From contig JAAWCQ010000013.1 in assembly GCA_022793335.1 (NCBI GenBank), forward strand, positions 1 through 53,860: 53,860 bases of DNA, in the 5' to 3' direction. The stretch's first letter is position 1. Each line of letters opens with the position of its first letter. The position numbers were made by a program, and so were the translations under genes. Under the pieces are notes generated by a model, which had not been told where the DNA came from, ran no database searches, and saw nothing but the letters and a program-made list of their open reading frames with translations. Source of the DNA: Clostridia bacterium. GTDB lineage: Bacteria > Bacillota > Clostridia > Christensenellales > UBA1242. Positions 43,208 to 52,199 of the stretch are shown here, piece after piece.

Positions 43208-44014
43208 ATGAAATTATTTTTACTTAGTGAAAGCTTAATCAGTTTAAGAAATAAAGAAGGGATGAAAATTGGCTGCAAGGTGGACAGGCACAACAGCTTT
43301 GCAAAAAATTTGAAAAGAAGCTTGCCAAAATGCGAAAATTTTGTTTTCATTTGCAATACACCAAACGAGAGCTTATATGATTTTGAAAGTGCCAAATTTA
43401 TCTTTGAAGGGCTGCAAAAAGGTGGCATGCCATTCAAGAACATGGCTCTTTTGAATAATAAAAATAAAAGTCAGGCAAAAACCTTGATTGAAAAGGCTGA
43501 CTTGATATATTTGCAGGGCGGAAAACTTGGCGACCAACTTGAATTTTTGAAAGATATTGAGTTTGCAAAGCTGTTAGAAAATACAGCTGCTGTAGTGGTT
43601 GGAAAGAGCGCTGGGGCAATGAATCTTGGCAAAGAGGTCTATCAATATCCAGAAGATGACACAGAAGTTAAGCTTGAAAGATGGCTTGACGGAGTTGGGC
43701 TTTATGAGCTTGTAATTATTCCACATTTCAATCTTGACAATGGAAATGAATTTAATTTTTGCAGTTTCAACTTGCTTGAAGAATGCTATCTTCCAGACAG
43801 CAAGGGTCGCGAATTTATCGCCCTTCCTCAAGGAAGTTATGTATTGCTTGATGAAAATAAGGCAGAGCTTTATGGCCTTGCTTATAAAATCAAAGATGAA
43901 AGTCTTGAAAGAATTTGCGATGACGGCAAAAAGTGTCTTTTGGACGGCAAAAGACTCTTGCTTGACAAAAAGAATGTTAAACTTGCTGAAGATGAGAAAA
44001 ACGCTGATATATAA
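43208..44014 (+). CDS. Peptidase S51-like protein (dipeptidase E family)
   Basis: 268 residues from ATG 43208 behind AGGAGAAAG. The class-I glutaminase-like fold has LIYLQGGKLGDQ (oxyanion region), the serine nucleophile elbow GKSAGAMNLG (Ser134) and the candidate catalytic histidine H173 in IIPHFNLDN. Family members cleave Asp-X dipeptides or cyanophycin-like peptides. The specificity here is unknown. It is co-transcribed with the NTPase-CYTH gene and ends in a terminator. Confidence 0.85.
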   Translation: MKLFLLSESLISLRNKEGMKIGCKVDRHNSFAKNLKRSLPKCENFVFICNTPNESLYDFESAKFIFEGLQKGGMPFKNMALLNNKNKSQAKTLIEKADLIYLQGGKLGDQLEFLKDIEFAKLLENTAAVVVGKSAGAMNLGKEVYQYPEDDTEVKLERWLDGVGLYELVIIPHFNLDNGNEFNFCSFNLLEECYLPDSKGREFIALPQGSYVLLDENKAELYGLAYKIKDESLERICDDGKKCLLDGKRLLLDKKNVKLAEDEKNADI

Positions 44015-44017
44015 TAA

Positions 44018-44049
44018 AAAACTCCCTAGAAACAGGGAGCTTTTTTTTG
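44018..44049 (+). terminator. Terminator
   Basis: CTCCCT (44022-44027) pairs with AGGGAG (44034-44039), followed by eight Ts. Confidence 0.93.
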
Positions 44050-44197
44050 TATAGAATAGCTTAGCTTATTTTTATATTGTTCTTTGGTCTTAATTTAATA
44101 GTTTTTAAATTTATCTTTTGTTTTTAACGCTTGAGTAAATTATTATAAATTTTTGTTGTAAATCATTTATTTTCATTCTATGTTGAAAACCAATATT

Positions 44198-45433
44198 TTA
44201 AGTAGCTGGATTATCTTGAGGTGAGTTTTGTGGAGTGCCATTTATTATAGTTGGAGCATTTTCTTGCTGAGATGTGCCTGTTAAGTCTGCCTCACTATCG
44301 GTGCTGATTTCGTCAGATTGAGCTTTGTTTAACTCGTCTTGAGCCTTATTCAACTCGTCAATATCATTTTCGGACTGCAAAATAGGTGATGTTGCTGTTG
44401 CGGCGACAGCCTCTTCAGCAGTTTGAACATTCAAGTCGTCGTCTGTGTTGGCGTCAAGTATAACCTCATTTTGAGTGCCTTTGTCGATGGCTTGGTGGTT
44501 GGTTTTGTAGTCAGTTTGGGCGTCGGAGCGTACGTTGTTTATGTCATCAGTTATGCTGTTCGCTTTTGAGCTGGAATTTTTGTCAGATAAGACGTTTGAG
44601 CCCTCGTCCGTTTGAGCGTCTGAGCTATCGTCAGATTGTGCATCAGTATTTTGATGAGCTTTTATGTATTTGTTCCATTTGATATATCCATAAGTGGTGT
44701 TTGTCAGATAGCCCGCTTTAAGCACAAGCAGCACCCACATTCCAGAGATAATGTTCAGGGCAATTTCGAGGAAGGTGACGATATACCAAGCAATCCATTG
44801 TTCTTGATATCGAAACAATATGAAAAGCCCATTCGCAATTCCCACCGCGCTGCAGCATGCGTCGAGATAGCAGCATATTTTTTCAAGGGTAGGCTGAGAG
44901 GAGAGAATGCCGTTTTCTGTGTCAATCAGTGTGAGAAGATAGCCAATTCCAACAGTCCACACAATTATGCCGATTATTACGGCAACGCGTTGCCAGCCGC
45001 TGAGCTTTCGCACCTCGGTAAGTTCGGTCTCTTTTTTGTCAGGGTGTTTGTGCCATACAAAGAAGGAGATTATGTCGATTGGAATCCAGAAGAATATCGT
45101 TGCTGCCATTGTGGCGAAGCGGAAAGAGCAGATGATTAAAATCGCGATTTCTGAGGCTTCAACAATAAGCGAAACGAGAAAATTCCATTTTGACTGCTTT
45201 GAAATCAAAAGCTCGCAGAGAATGTTTGTGAATATGTTGAGAAGGTAAAGTGCCATAATCACCTTGCCGTTTACGCCGCCAATATCTTCCTCTGGGAAAA
45301 CAAAGGCAAACACGAAAGCGAGAATGGTTATGCTTAAAAACCAAATCTTTTCGTAGAGTGTGTAATAATTCCAAAGTTTTATAAAGAAATTTTTAATGGA
45401 CAACAGTGCTTTTTTAGTTTTTGTCTCTTGCAT
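44198..45433 (-). CDS. pnuC: PnuC-family transporter with long disordered tail
   Basis: 411 residues; the ATG at 45433 follows AGAGGT. About seven TM segments fill residues ~25-255. The end of the membrane part (QWIAWYIVTFLEIALN, TYGYIKWNKYIK) matches the PnuC pattern with its W-E and N/T-x-Y-G-x-x-x-W motifs. PnuC proteins take up nicotinamide riboside or related vitamins by facilitated diffusion. Family members are usually ~200-260 residues. Here ~150 extra residues of D/S/T/N/Q-rich disordered sequence follow, with repeats such as DAQSDD, DAQTDEG and SDAQTD, and DELNKAQDELNKAQSDE. No riboswitch was recognised upstream. Confidence 0.82.
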   Translation of the reverse strand: MQETKTKKALLSIKNFFIKLWNYYTLYEKIWFLSITILAFVFAFVFPEEDIGGVNGKVIMALYLLNIFTNILCELLISKQSKWNFLVSLIVEASEIAILIICSFRFATMAATIFFWIPIDIISFFVWHKHPDKKETELTEVRKLSGWQRVAVIIGIIVWTVGIGYLLTLIDTENGILSSQPTLEKICCYLDACCSAVGIANGLFILFRYQEQWIAWYIVTFLEIALNIISGMWVLLVLKAGYLTNTTYGYIKWNKYIKAHQNTDAQSDDSSDAQTDEGSNVLSDKNSSSKANSITDDINNVRSDAQTDYKTNHQAIDKGTQNEVILDANTDDDLNVQTAEEAVAATATSPILQSENDIDELNKAQDELNKAQSDEISTDSEADLTGTSQQENAPTIINGTPQNSPQDNPAT

Positions 45434-45490
45434 TTTTTTACCTCTTAAGTTTTGCATTATTTGTGCCTGTTTTATTAAACTGCCTTTTTA

Positions 45491-45519
45491 ATTCTAGTCA
45501 TGAGAGGCTTTTATGTCAA
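45491..45519 (-). promoter_or_regulatory. Promoter of the pnuC-like gene
   Basis: On the minus strand: TTGACA (45519-45514), 17 bases, TAGAAT (45496-45491). Confidence 0.75.
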
Positions 45520-45581
45520 GCGTATTTTTATTTTAAAATATTTTTTGCATACTTTTAAGACATTTAAAGCAATATAAAAGC

Positions 45582-47114
45582 ATGAAAAGTAATGTAGAAA
45601 AGGGTGCTTTTATTCTCATTATAAGCGGAATTATCTGCAAGTTTTTTGGCGGACTTTTTCGCCTGCCTCTTACAAACATTGTTGGAATGGAAGGCATTGG
45701 CATGTTTCAGATGATTATGTCAATCTATTCGCTTGCACTGGTTTTTGTGTCGGGCGGCGTAACCAATGCACTTTCAAAACTTACCTCAAGTGCAAGGGCG
45801 AGAGGTGATCATCGAGTGATTGGCTCTTATTTAAGATATGGCTTTCTCTTTTCTTGCGGTGTAAGTCTTTTGTTTGCTCTCATATTTCTGATTTTTGCAA
45901 GTCCAATATCCTCTTTGCAGGGGCTGAGCGGGGGCGTAAGCTGCTATTATGTGGTGGCTTTAATTCTTCCGCTGGGGGCTTTCGTCGGTGTTATGAGAGG
46001 GCTTTTGCAGGGCTATAACAACATGGCTCCAACAGCTGTCAGTCAGATTATAGAACAGGTTTCCAAGTTTGGCTTTGGTCTTGTTTTTGCATATTTACTG
46101 GGCGAGAACAATATCGCAAGGGGTGTCTTTGGTGCGTTTTTGGGCATCCTTGTGAGTGAGGTTTTGGCAGCGTTTTATCTGGGCTGGAGAGGGGCGCATG
46201 TTGAAAAGTTTAATTTTGGAAGGGAAGGGAAAAATGAATTTTTCAAGGCTTCTTTGCCCCTTTCTTTTGGCGGTGTAATTGTGCCGCTTACGCATGCAGT
46301 TGAAGGGCTGTTTATCATAACGCTTTTGCTTAAAGCGGGTTTAAGTCGCGAAGTTGCTACCTCACTTTATGGTCTGCAGACGGGAGTTGTTGGGGCAATC
46401 ATGAATTTTCCGCTTATTATCTCGGTTGCGGTTGCCGTCTCACTTTTGCCAAACCTTTCATATTTGGCAGCGCAAGGTGACGCCGCAGGGCAACGAAAAC
46501 TCATTGAAAAATCATTCTTGGCAATGTGGTTTATTTTGCTTCCGCTTGTTGTGGGCATAATGTCAATAAGCGGAGGATTGTATCCGATAATCTATCCAAA
46601 ATTGATGACAGGACTGATGAAAATTGCAATGCAATTGACGCTCTTGACTGGAATTTCCATCATCTTGACTGCGATAATGCAGTTTTTGCTTGCGCTTTTG
46701 CAGGCAAACGGTTATTATTCCTATTCTCTTGTCTTCAGCGCACTTGGCGGAGTTGGAAAACTTGCATTTTTGTTTATCTTCGCACCAATGAAGACCATTT
46801 CGATATTCGCAATAGCCATTTCCAACATTGTGCTTGCCCTTATCGTATCTGTGTGTGTTTTAATCAAATTGGGCTCTCTTATCAAATTTCCATTCTTTGA
46901 CATAATTTTGCCTCTTCTTTCTGTTGCGATAATGTTTATGATTGTAAGGATTTTTCTGTCGGTTATGGGTGGAATATTTGGGCTTTTGCTGGCAGTAATT
47001 CTTGGAATGGCGACCTATCTAGTGCTTGCCTTGCCACTTACAACAAAATATTTTAAAGTTGTGGCAGACAAACTTTTTAAGAAACAAGTAAAAGAAAACT
47101 CAAAGGCTGATTAA
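45582..47114 (+). CDS. MOP-superfamily lipid flippase (SpoVB/MurJ-like)
   Basis: 510 residues with about 14 TM segments. The N-terminus (KGAFILIISGIICKFFGGLFRLPLTNIVGMEGIG) is typical of the SpoVB/polysaccharide-transporter branch of the MATE-like MOP superfamily. Members flip lipid-linked cell-wall or polysaccharide precursors. Whether this is the main lipid II flippase or a sporulation or capsule version cannot be told from sequence alone. No ribosome binding site is visible before the ATG. A short basic end (KKQVKENSKAD) follows the last TM. Confidence 0.87.
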   Translation: MKSNVEKGAFILIISGIICKFFGGLFRLPLTNIVGMEGIGMFQMIMSIYSLALVFVSGGVTNALSKLTSSARARGDHRVIGSYLRYGFLFSCGVSLLFALIFLIFASPISSLQGLSGGVSCYYVVALILPLGAFVGVMRGLLQGYNNMAPTAVSQIIEQVSKFGFGLVFAYLLGENNIARGVFGAFLGILVSEVLAAFYLGWRGAHVEKFNFGREGKNEFFKASLPLSFGGVIVPLTHAVEGLFIITLLLKAGLSREVATSLYGLQTGVVGAIMNFPLIISVAVAVSLLPNLSYLAAQGDAAGQRKLIEKSFLAMWFILLPLVVGIMSISGGLYPIIYPKLMTGLMKIAMQLTLLTGISIILTAIMQFLLALLQANGYYSYSLVFSALGGVGKLAFLFIFAPMKTISIFAIAISNIVLALIVSVCVLIKLGSLIKFPFFDIILPLLSVAIMFMIVRIFLSVMGGIFGLLLAVILGMATYLVLALPLTTKYFKVVADKLFKKQVKENSKAD

Positions 47115-47310
47115 ATATGGGTTATTTTGTAAACTTTCTTTTTAAATAACATTGTTAAAGTAATATGAAATACTTAAAAAAGAGAGGAAAATTTCGCACA
47201 TATAAAGAAAAATATGAGTATTGAATAAAGAGGAAGGTTGAATATTTAAAATAATAAAGCGGAGAATATTTGAAGGCAAAAGAAGTTGAGAATTGTTTAA
47301 AAATTGATAT

Positions 47311-47346
47311 AAAAAAGCAGAGCTTTAAATGATGCTCTGCTTTTTG
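47311..47346. terminator. Bidirectional terminator
   Basis: AAAGCAGAGC (47314-47323) pairs with GCTCTGCTTT (47333-47342), with A and T runs on the two sides. It lies between convergent genes and can serve both. The preceding ~195 bases hold nothing recognised. Confidence 0.85.
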
Positions 47347-47360
47347 ATTTTGAATTTTTG

Positions 47361-47444
47361 AAGAAAAGGAATAGAAGAAAAGGAATAGAAGAAAAGGAAT
47401 AGAAGAAAAGGAATAGAAGAAAAGGAATAGAAGAAAAGGAAGAT
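47361..47444 (+). repeat. Six 14-bp tandem repeats
   Basis: The unit AAGAAAAGGAATAG is repeated five times exactly from 47361 to 47430, with a sixth altered copy to 47444. It lies between convergent genes and is not in a credible coding frame; the unit length is not a multiple of three. Confidence 0.9.
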
Positions 47445-47551
47445 AAGTAGTTTAAGAATGAACAAGAAGTTTGTGTAGAATACGTCGTTGTGTAAAGCAT
47501 TGAAAAGGGTGAAAATACTGTTATAAGAAACTGCTTTAAAGTTTTATTATG

Positions 47552-49165
47552 TCACAGTGGAAGGTCTTTTTTCTTAAATTTGACTATTGAAATGATATAG
47601 GCGACAATGCCGATGCCAAGCAGAATAGCCAGTTTCCATAAGAATGTTAAGCTGCCTTCTAGAATTGACAGGCAGTCAAACAGGCTTATTATTGAAAGAT
47701 AGTTGAAGAAATTCATTGCGTCAACTCTCATCATGTTTGGAATGCTGGTCGAGCCGAACAAGCCAAGAATGGTTGCCACAAAGAAAAACATTGAAAGGCC
47801 GCCGCCGATTGACATTGAAAGTTTGCTTCTGTTAAACCAGCTGGAAGTGAGAAAGCAAATTCCAGATATTGCAAACATGGTTATAAACGCGCCGAGGTTT
47901 AGCAGGGCAAGTTGGCCATAGGTAATGGTTATTGAGCTTCCTGCAATTGCCAGACAAATCATACCGACGACTGTTGTGCAGGCAAACATGGCAAAAAGCG
48001 AAAGCACCAGATATGCCATTTGAGTGATAGAGACAGTGTTTCTTTTTGTTGGCGTTGAAAGCACATAAGCCATTGAGCCGCTGTCAACTTGGGCTGAAAT
48101 GAGGTTGTTTGATGCCATAATAATGTATACGATTGGAAGAAGTATGCCTGCCATTTTGAAAAACATAGAGCCAATTACAAGCTCGCCCATGTCCATTTGG
48201 CCAAGCTCTTTTAATGAGGTTGATGCTTCGTCTGAAAGGTCGTCAAGCAGGCTTTTTGAAATTTTTGTGACAAGGGTTGCCTTGAATGATACCATTTCAG
48301 CTGCAATAATTTCTTCAATTTGCTGCTGTGAATATTCTGGGTGTTCGGATAAAATTTGCTGGCGGAGCTGGCTTGTTTTATATGTCAACTCAGCTTGGAA
48401 AGATAGAATTGCCGAAAGCGCGGTCGAGTTTATATCTTCCTTGGTGAAATAGTCTGCGACGGCAACTTTTTCTCCGTCATTTTCAAAGCTTTGAGAATAG
48501 AATATTTCTTCGAGAACGGTAGGTATGTAATAGGTGGCAAATTCGCCGGGGTTGTCAGAGTTTGAAGCGACAAAGTCTGAGACAGCTTGGTGAATAAATT
48601 GACGAGCGTAGGTAGCTGCTTCAACGCCTGTTTCAGCTTCAAGCTGCTGATATATCTCTTCTTCGATTATCCTTAAAATATATTCGTTTATGGCGTTTTG
48701 GGAGTAGTCAATTGTGCCGTCTTCAGCTTTCATGGAAAGATAGTAGTCAAGCAGAGTGCCAAGAGCCAAAGCTTGCTCTTCAGAAAGTCTTGACAACATT
48801 AAAGCGCGCGCCTCTTCGTCAGTTTTGCCACTTGCGATAAGCATGTTGTAGGTGCTGATTACCTGCGACTTTTGCTGGTCGGTAAGTGCTGTGTTTAACA
48901 GATAGTCTAACGACGTGGTGTTTTCATCAAAGTTTGTAAGTGCGGTTTCGGTCATGTCGTAGTAGGTTGTTGCCTGTCTTTTGACTGATGCTTCAATCGA
49001 GTTTGAAAGGAAAATGTCAATCATAGAGCTTGAAACTGTGCCTACACTTAGATTTCCAATCACCAAAATCAGCACTGCGAGAATTACGCAGGTTATGCCG
49101 GTTACGAATGACCATAACCCCATGTTTGCCTTACACGATTGTTTAAAAAGTGGTTTGCTTAACAT
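47552..49165 (-). CDS. ABC-2-type permease
   Basis: 537 residues; ATG 49165 follows AAAGGAGGAC. TM1 is at ~17-42. A ~280-residue extracytoplasmic helical domain (ERALMLSRL-type helices, many Q/E) follows, and then about five more TM segments from ~330 onward. A permease with this large outer domain between TM1 and TM2 is typical of ABC-2 exporters of drugs or peptides. It is the last gene of an operon with two ATPases. The substrate is unknown. Confidence 0.87.
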   Translation of the reverse strand: MLSKPLFKQSCKANMGLWSFVTGITCVILAVLILVIGNLSVGTVSSSMIDIFLSNSIEASVKRQATTYYDMTETALTNFDENTTSLDYLLNTALTDQQKSQVISTYNMLIASGKTDEEARALMLSRLSEEQALALGTLLDYYLSMKAEDGTIDYSQNAINEYILRIIEEEIYQQLEAETGVEAATYARQFIHQAVSDFVASNSDNPGEFATYYIPTVLEEIFYSQSFENDGEKVAVADYFTKEDINSTALSAILSFQAELTYKTSQLRQQILSEHPEYSQQQIEEIIAAEMVSFKATLVTKISKSLLDDLSDEASTSLKELGQMDMGELVIGSMFFKMAGILLPIVYIIMASNNLISAQVDSGSMAYVLSTPTKRNTVSITQMAYLVLSLFAMFACTTVVGMICLAIAGSSITITYGQLALLNLGAFITMFAISGICFLTSSWFNRSKLSMSIGGGLSMFFFVATILGLFGSTSIPNMMRVDAMNFFNYLSIISLFDCLSILEGSLTFLWKLAILLGIGIVAYIISIVKFKKKDLPL

Positions 49166-49237
49166 ATTTTTGTCCTCCTTTTGTTTTTTATTGACAGGTT
49201 ATGTTTGCCTGCCATAATATTCGGTGTATTATTTGAA

Positions 49238-50149
49238 TCATTTTTCGTTCGCTTTTGCGTCCTTAAAATTGGCCAAAAGTGCGTTTTCGAGGGTGTATTT
49301 TACTTCTGAGATAAATTTTACATCAAACATTGCAAGCTCTTTAAAAAGCTGGGATAGAGCATTTTTTTCAATTGATATTGTCACCTGATTGTAGTTTGGC
49401 TGCTTGCGAATGATTTGATAGTCAAGTTTGCAAAAGTCTTTATAATCGTTTTTATTTTTAAATTCAATTTTATATTCTCTCAGGGTGCGGCTGCGAAATT
49501 CTTTCATGTCGATGATATTGATGATATGGCCTTTGTCAATAAGTGCGACGCGGTCACATATCTTTTCCAGCTCTTCATATAGGTGAGAGGTGATGATGAT
49601 TGATTTGCCTTTTCGCTTTTCACACTCCATAATCTCGAGGAAGGCAAGTCGCATAAGTGGGTCAAGTCCTGTCGTTGCCTCGTCTAAAATCAAAATTTCA
49701 GGGTCGTTCATAAGTGCGGCAACCAAGGCTGTTTTTTGTTTCATGCCCTTACTCATTCGCTTAAGCCCAGCCGAAAGGTCAAGTTGAAGCTTGCTGGCAA
49801 GCTGGTTTGCATAGGTCATATCTTTAAGAGCTAAAAGCTCTGCCTGCGACTTGATAAACGCGGTGCCAGTTTTCAGGTCAGGGAAGGCAATCTCGCCCGG
49901 AACATATCCGATAAATTTTTTAATTTTCTCAGCATCTTGCCAAGCGTGAAGCCCTTCAACTTCAATTTCGCCGCTGTCACATTTTAAAAAGCCCATAATA
50001 TTTCTTAATGTGGTGGTCTTGCCTGCGCCATTTGCGCCAATAAAGCCGAGAGTTTCTCCTCGCCGCAATTCAAACGATATGTCGAATATCCCTCGACCTT
50101 TGCCATAATCTTTGGTGAGATTTTTGACGGTTATTACATTATCGCTCAT
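49238..50149 (-). CDS. ABC exporter ATPase 2
   Basis: 303 residues. Walker A is GANGAGKTT, the signature region reads MSKGMKQKTALVAAL, Walker B is ILILDEATTGLD and the switch His is in TSHLYEE. A ~75-residue C-terminal domain (YKIEFKNKNDYKDFC...) is typical of drug/peptide exporters. Its ATG overlaps the stop of the upstream ATPase gene by four bases (translational coupling). Both ATPases are similar and may form a heterodimer serving the single permease. Confidence 0.92.
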   Translation of the reverse strand: MSDNVITVKNLTKDYGKGRGIFDISFELRRGETLGFIGANGAGKTTTLRNIMGFLKCDSGEIEVEGLHAWQDAEKIKKFIGYVPGEIAFPDLKTGTAFIKSQAELLALKDMTYANQLASKLQLDLSAGLKRMSKGMKQKTALVAALMNDPEILILDEATTGLDPLMRLAFLEIMECEKRKGKSIIITSHLYEELEKICDRVALIDKGHIINIIDMKEFRSRTLREYKIEFKNKNDYKDFCKLDYQIIRKQPNYNQVTISIEKNALSQLFKELAMFDVKFISEVKYTLENALLANFKDAKANEK

Positions 50150-51066
50150 AATGCACCTCCAAAATCCTTGTCTTCTTTATAGAATTTCATGAAGTAATCT
50201 TCAAGGCTTTCTTTCAAATGTCTAAAGTCAATTATGTTGAAACTTGCAAGCTTTTTGATAAGCTCGTTGATATGCATGTCGTTGATGCTTAATGTGACTG
50301 TTTCATCCTCTTGGTCAAGAATAGTCATGGTTTCGCTTGAGCCTGCGACGCTTAAAAAACTTTCTTTGTCTGAAGGGGCGGCGAAACTGATTTTGTATAT
50401 TTTATTATTGTTGTGTTTAAGCTCGCTGGCCTTAAACTCAGAGACCACCTTTCCATCTTTTATAATGGCAATGCGGTCACAGGTGGCATCAACCTCGCTG
50501 AAGATATGGCTGGAAAGAAGAATTGTCTTGCCTCGCGCCTTTTCTTCCTTGATGAATTTTATAAATTTTTCTTGCATTTCAAGGTCAAGCCCGCTTGTTG
50601 GCTCGTCAAGAATAAGTATGTCAGGGTCATTCATAAAAGCGGTGACAACGGCAAGCTTTCGTTTAATGCCAAGACTCATTCTTTTTGTGTCTCCACTTGG
50701 GTCAAGCTGAAAATATTCGATAAGATATTTAAGCCAAGCCTCGTCAATATTGCCTTTAAGTTTTTTCATCATATCAATGAATTGCCAGCCTGTAAGCCCA
50801 CTTGGCAGGGCAATCTCGCCTGGAAGATAACCAACTTTGTCCATAAATTTTGCATAGCCATTAAAGCTTTCATGACCAAGTATTTTGGTGCTTCCGCTGT
50901 CAGCCTTACTGAAACCCATTAAATGACGAATGGTGGTGCTTTTACCAGCTCCATTTGGGCCAAGAAAACCAAACACTTCGCCTTGGTCAATTTCAAAGGA
51001 AACATCAAAAACTCCTCGGCCGTGCCCATAATCTTTGGTGAGGTTTTCAACGATTATCTTTTTCAT
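50146..51066 (-). CDS. ABC exporter ATPase 1
   Basis: 306 residues. The ATG at 51066 follows AAAGGAGGG; the longer frame to 51099 lacks a site. Motifs are Walker A GPNGAGKST, signature MSLGIKRKLAVVTAF, Walker B ILILDEPTSGLD and SSHIFSE. A C-terminal regulatory segment (ISFAAPSDKESFLS...) follows. It is the first gene of the operon, divergent from the TetR gene, so expression is probably controlled by that repressor. Confidence 0.92.
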   Translation of the reverse strand: MKKIIVENLTKDYGHGRGVFDVSFEIDQGEVFGFLGPNGAGKSTTIRHLMGFSKADSGSTKILGHESFNGYAKFMDKVGYLPGEIALPSGLTGWQFIDMMKKLKGNIDEAWLKYLIEYFQLDPSGDTKRMSLGIKRKLAVVTAFMNDPDILILDEPTSGLDLEMQEKFIKFIKEEKARGKTILLSSHIFSEVDATCDRIAIIKDGKVVSEFKASELKHNNNKIYKISFAAPSDKESFLSVAGSSETMTILDQEDETVTLSINDMHINELIKKLASFNIIDFRHLKESLEDYFMKFYKEDKDFGGAL

Positions 51067-51111
51067 AAGCCCTCCTTTGTAAATATTTTTATTAGACAAC
51101 TGTATATATTT

Positions 51112-51154
51112 TTGACATCAGTATAATTTTATGATAGAATTTTTAAAAATTCAA
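51112..51154. promoter_or_regulatory. Overlapping divergent promoters with palindromic operator
   Basis: Rightward promoter: TTGACA (51112-51117), 17 bases, TAGAAT (51135-51140). Leftward promoter: TTGAAT (51154-51149), 17 bases, TAAAAT (51131-51126). The perfect 16-base palindrome GAATTTTTAAAAATTC (51137-51152) overlaps the rightward -10 and the leftward -35. It is the best candidate for the TetR operator. Confidence 0.6.
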
Positions 51155-51233
51155 CAAAGATTTTTATACGGATTTGCAGATTTGTAAAATAGTTTACAGT
51201 TTTGCTGAATGTGTCTATTATTAAGGAGAGGTT

Positions 51234-51818
51234 ATGCAGGTTAATGAAGAAGATTTGAGAGTAAGAAGAACAAAGAAACTTTTGACTGAGGCGCTTCTAG
51301 GGCTTATGCAAGAGCGTGCTTTTGAGAAGATAAGTGTCAATGATTTGTGTGATAGGGCAATGGTGCATAGGGCGACTTTTTACAATCATTTTGACGACAA
51401 AAACGACCTTTTTAATTATGCACTTGATGAGATTGAAGAGGAGATGCTTTTAAGCACTATTGAGAAGGGCAACTTTTCAACCTCAAAAGAAATGTATGTA
51501 AGCATTATCACAAGAGTCTTTGATTTTATTGAAGTAAACAGAAATAGATTTAAGCTGATTATCAACAACAACTCAGATAGACTGATTATGCTTATAGCCA
51601 CCACTATGCGAAGAAGCGTGAGATATTTCATCAGCAAAAATCATTACAGCCAAGATTATATTGTCCCTCTTGATATAATCATTGATTTCTATATGGGCGG
51701 GCTCGCTTTCATTGTCTTGGACTGGCTTCAAAATAATGAATATAAAAAAGAAGAGCTTATCAAGTTTTTTGATATGATGATGGATGAAGATAAATTCTTG
51801 AAAAATAAATATAATTAA
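51234..51818 (+). CDS. TetR/AcrR-family regulator
   Basis: 194 residues from ATG 51234 behind AAGGAGAGG. The N-terminal helix-turn-helix is clear (LLTEALLGLMQERAFEKISV; LCDRAMVHRATFYNHFDDK). The C-terminal ligand and dimer domain is helical, with a TetR_C-like end (DFYMGGLAFIVLDWLQNNEY). Divergence from the ABC exporter operon and the shared promoter region suggest it represses the exporter and itself until an inducer is bound. Confidence 0.9.
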   Translation: MQVNEEDLRVRRTKKLLTEALLGLMQERAFEKISVNDLCDRAMVHRATFYNHFDDKNDLFNYALDEIEEEMLLSTIEKGNFSTSKEMYVSIITRVFDFIEVNRNRFKLIINNNSDRLIMLIATTMRRSVRYFISKNHYSQDYIVPLDIIIDFYMGGLAFIVLDWLQNNEYKKEELIKFFDMMMDEDKFLKNKYN

Positions 51819-52199
51819 ATAAAAAATATAAATTAAATAAAAAGAATTAAAAAAACATATTAAATTTAAATAAATTAAATAAAAACAATTTAATAAATAA
51901 AAATCAATTTTTAATTGTAAAAAAATAGAGAAAAATGCCAAAAAATAATTTTTCTCTATTTATTTTGTTTTTATTTCCATTTATTTTGCTTTATTTTAAT
52001 TATTTAATATTTTATTTTTATTTTTCTTATTTATTTTTTTATATTTATTTTTTATTTTCAATAAGTTTAATTTAATATTATTTTATTATTTTTTATTTAT
52101 TGAATGTTTACAATAAACCAAAAGCTTGCTGATAAGCGGATTTAAGTGAAAAAGGTTTGAAGTCAAAATGGATTAAAAAAGAGGGGCGTTTTGCCCCAA
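51819..52199. other. Extremely AT-rich spacer with terminator hairpin
   Basis: Up to about 52110 the sequence is nearly all A and T: A-rich on the + strand to ~51945, then T-rich. At the switch point AAATAGAGAAAAAT (51923-51936) pairs exactly with ATTTTTCTCTATTT (51948-51961), a terminator usable on both strands. No open frame with a ribosome binding site is present. A short GC-containing piece (GAGGGGCGTTTTGCCCC, ~52181-52197) abuts the radical SAM gene end and may be its terminator. Confidence 0.75.

Noticed and set aside
47361-47444. CRISPR array
   Set aside because: The units are directly adjacent 14-mers without spacers, and no cas genes are present.
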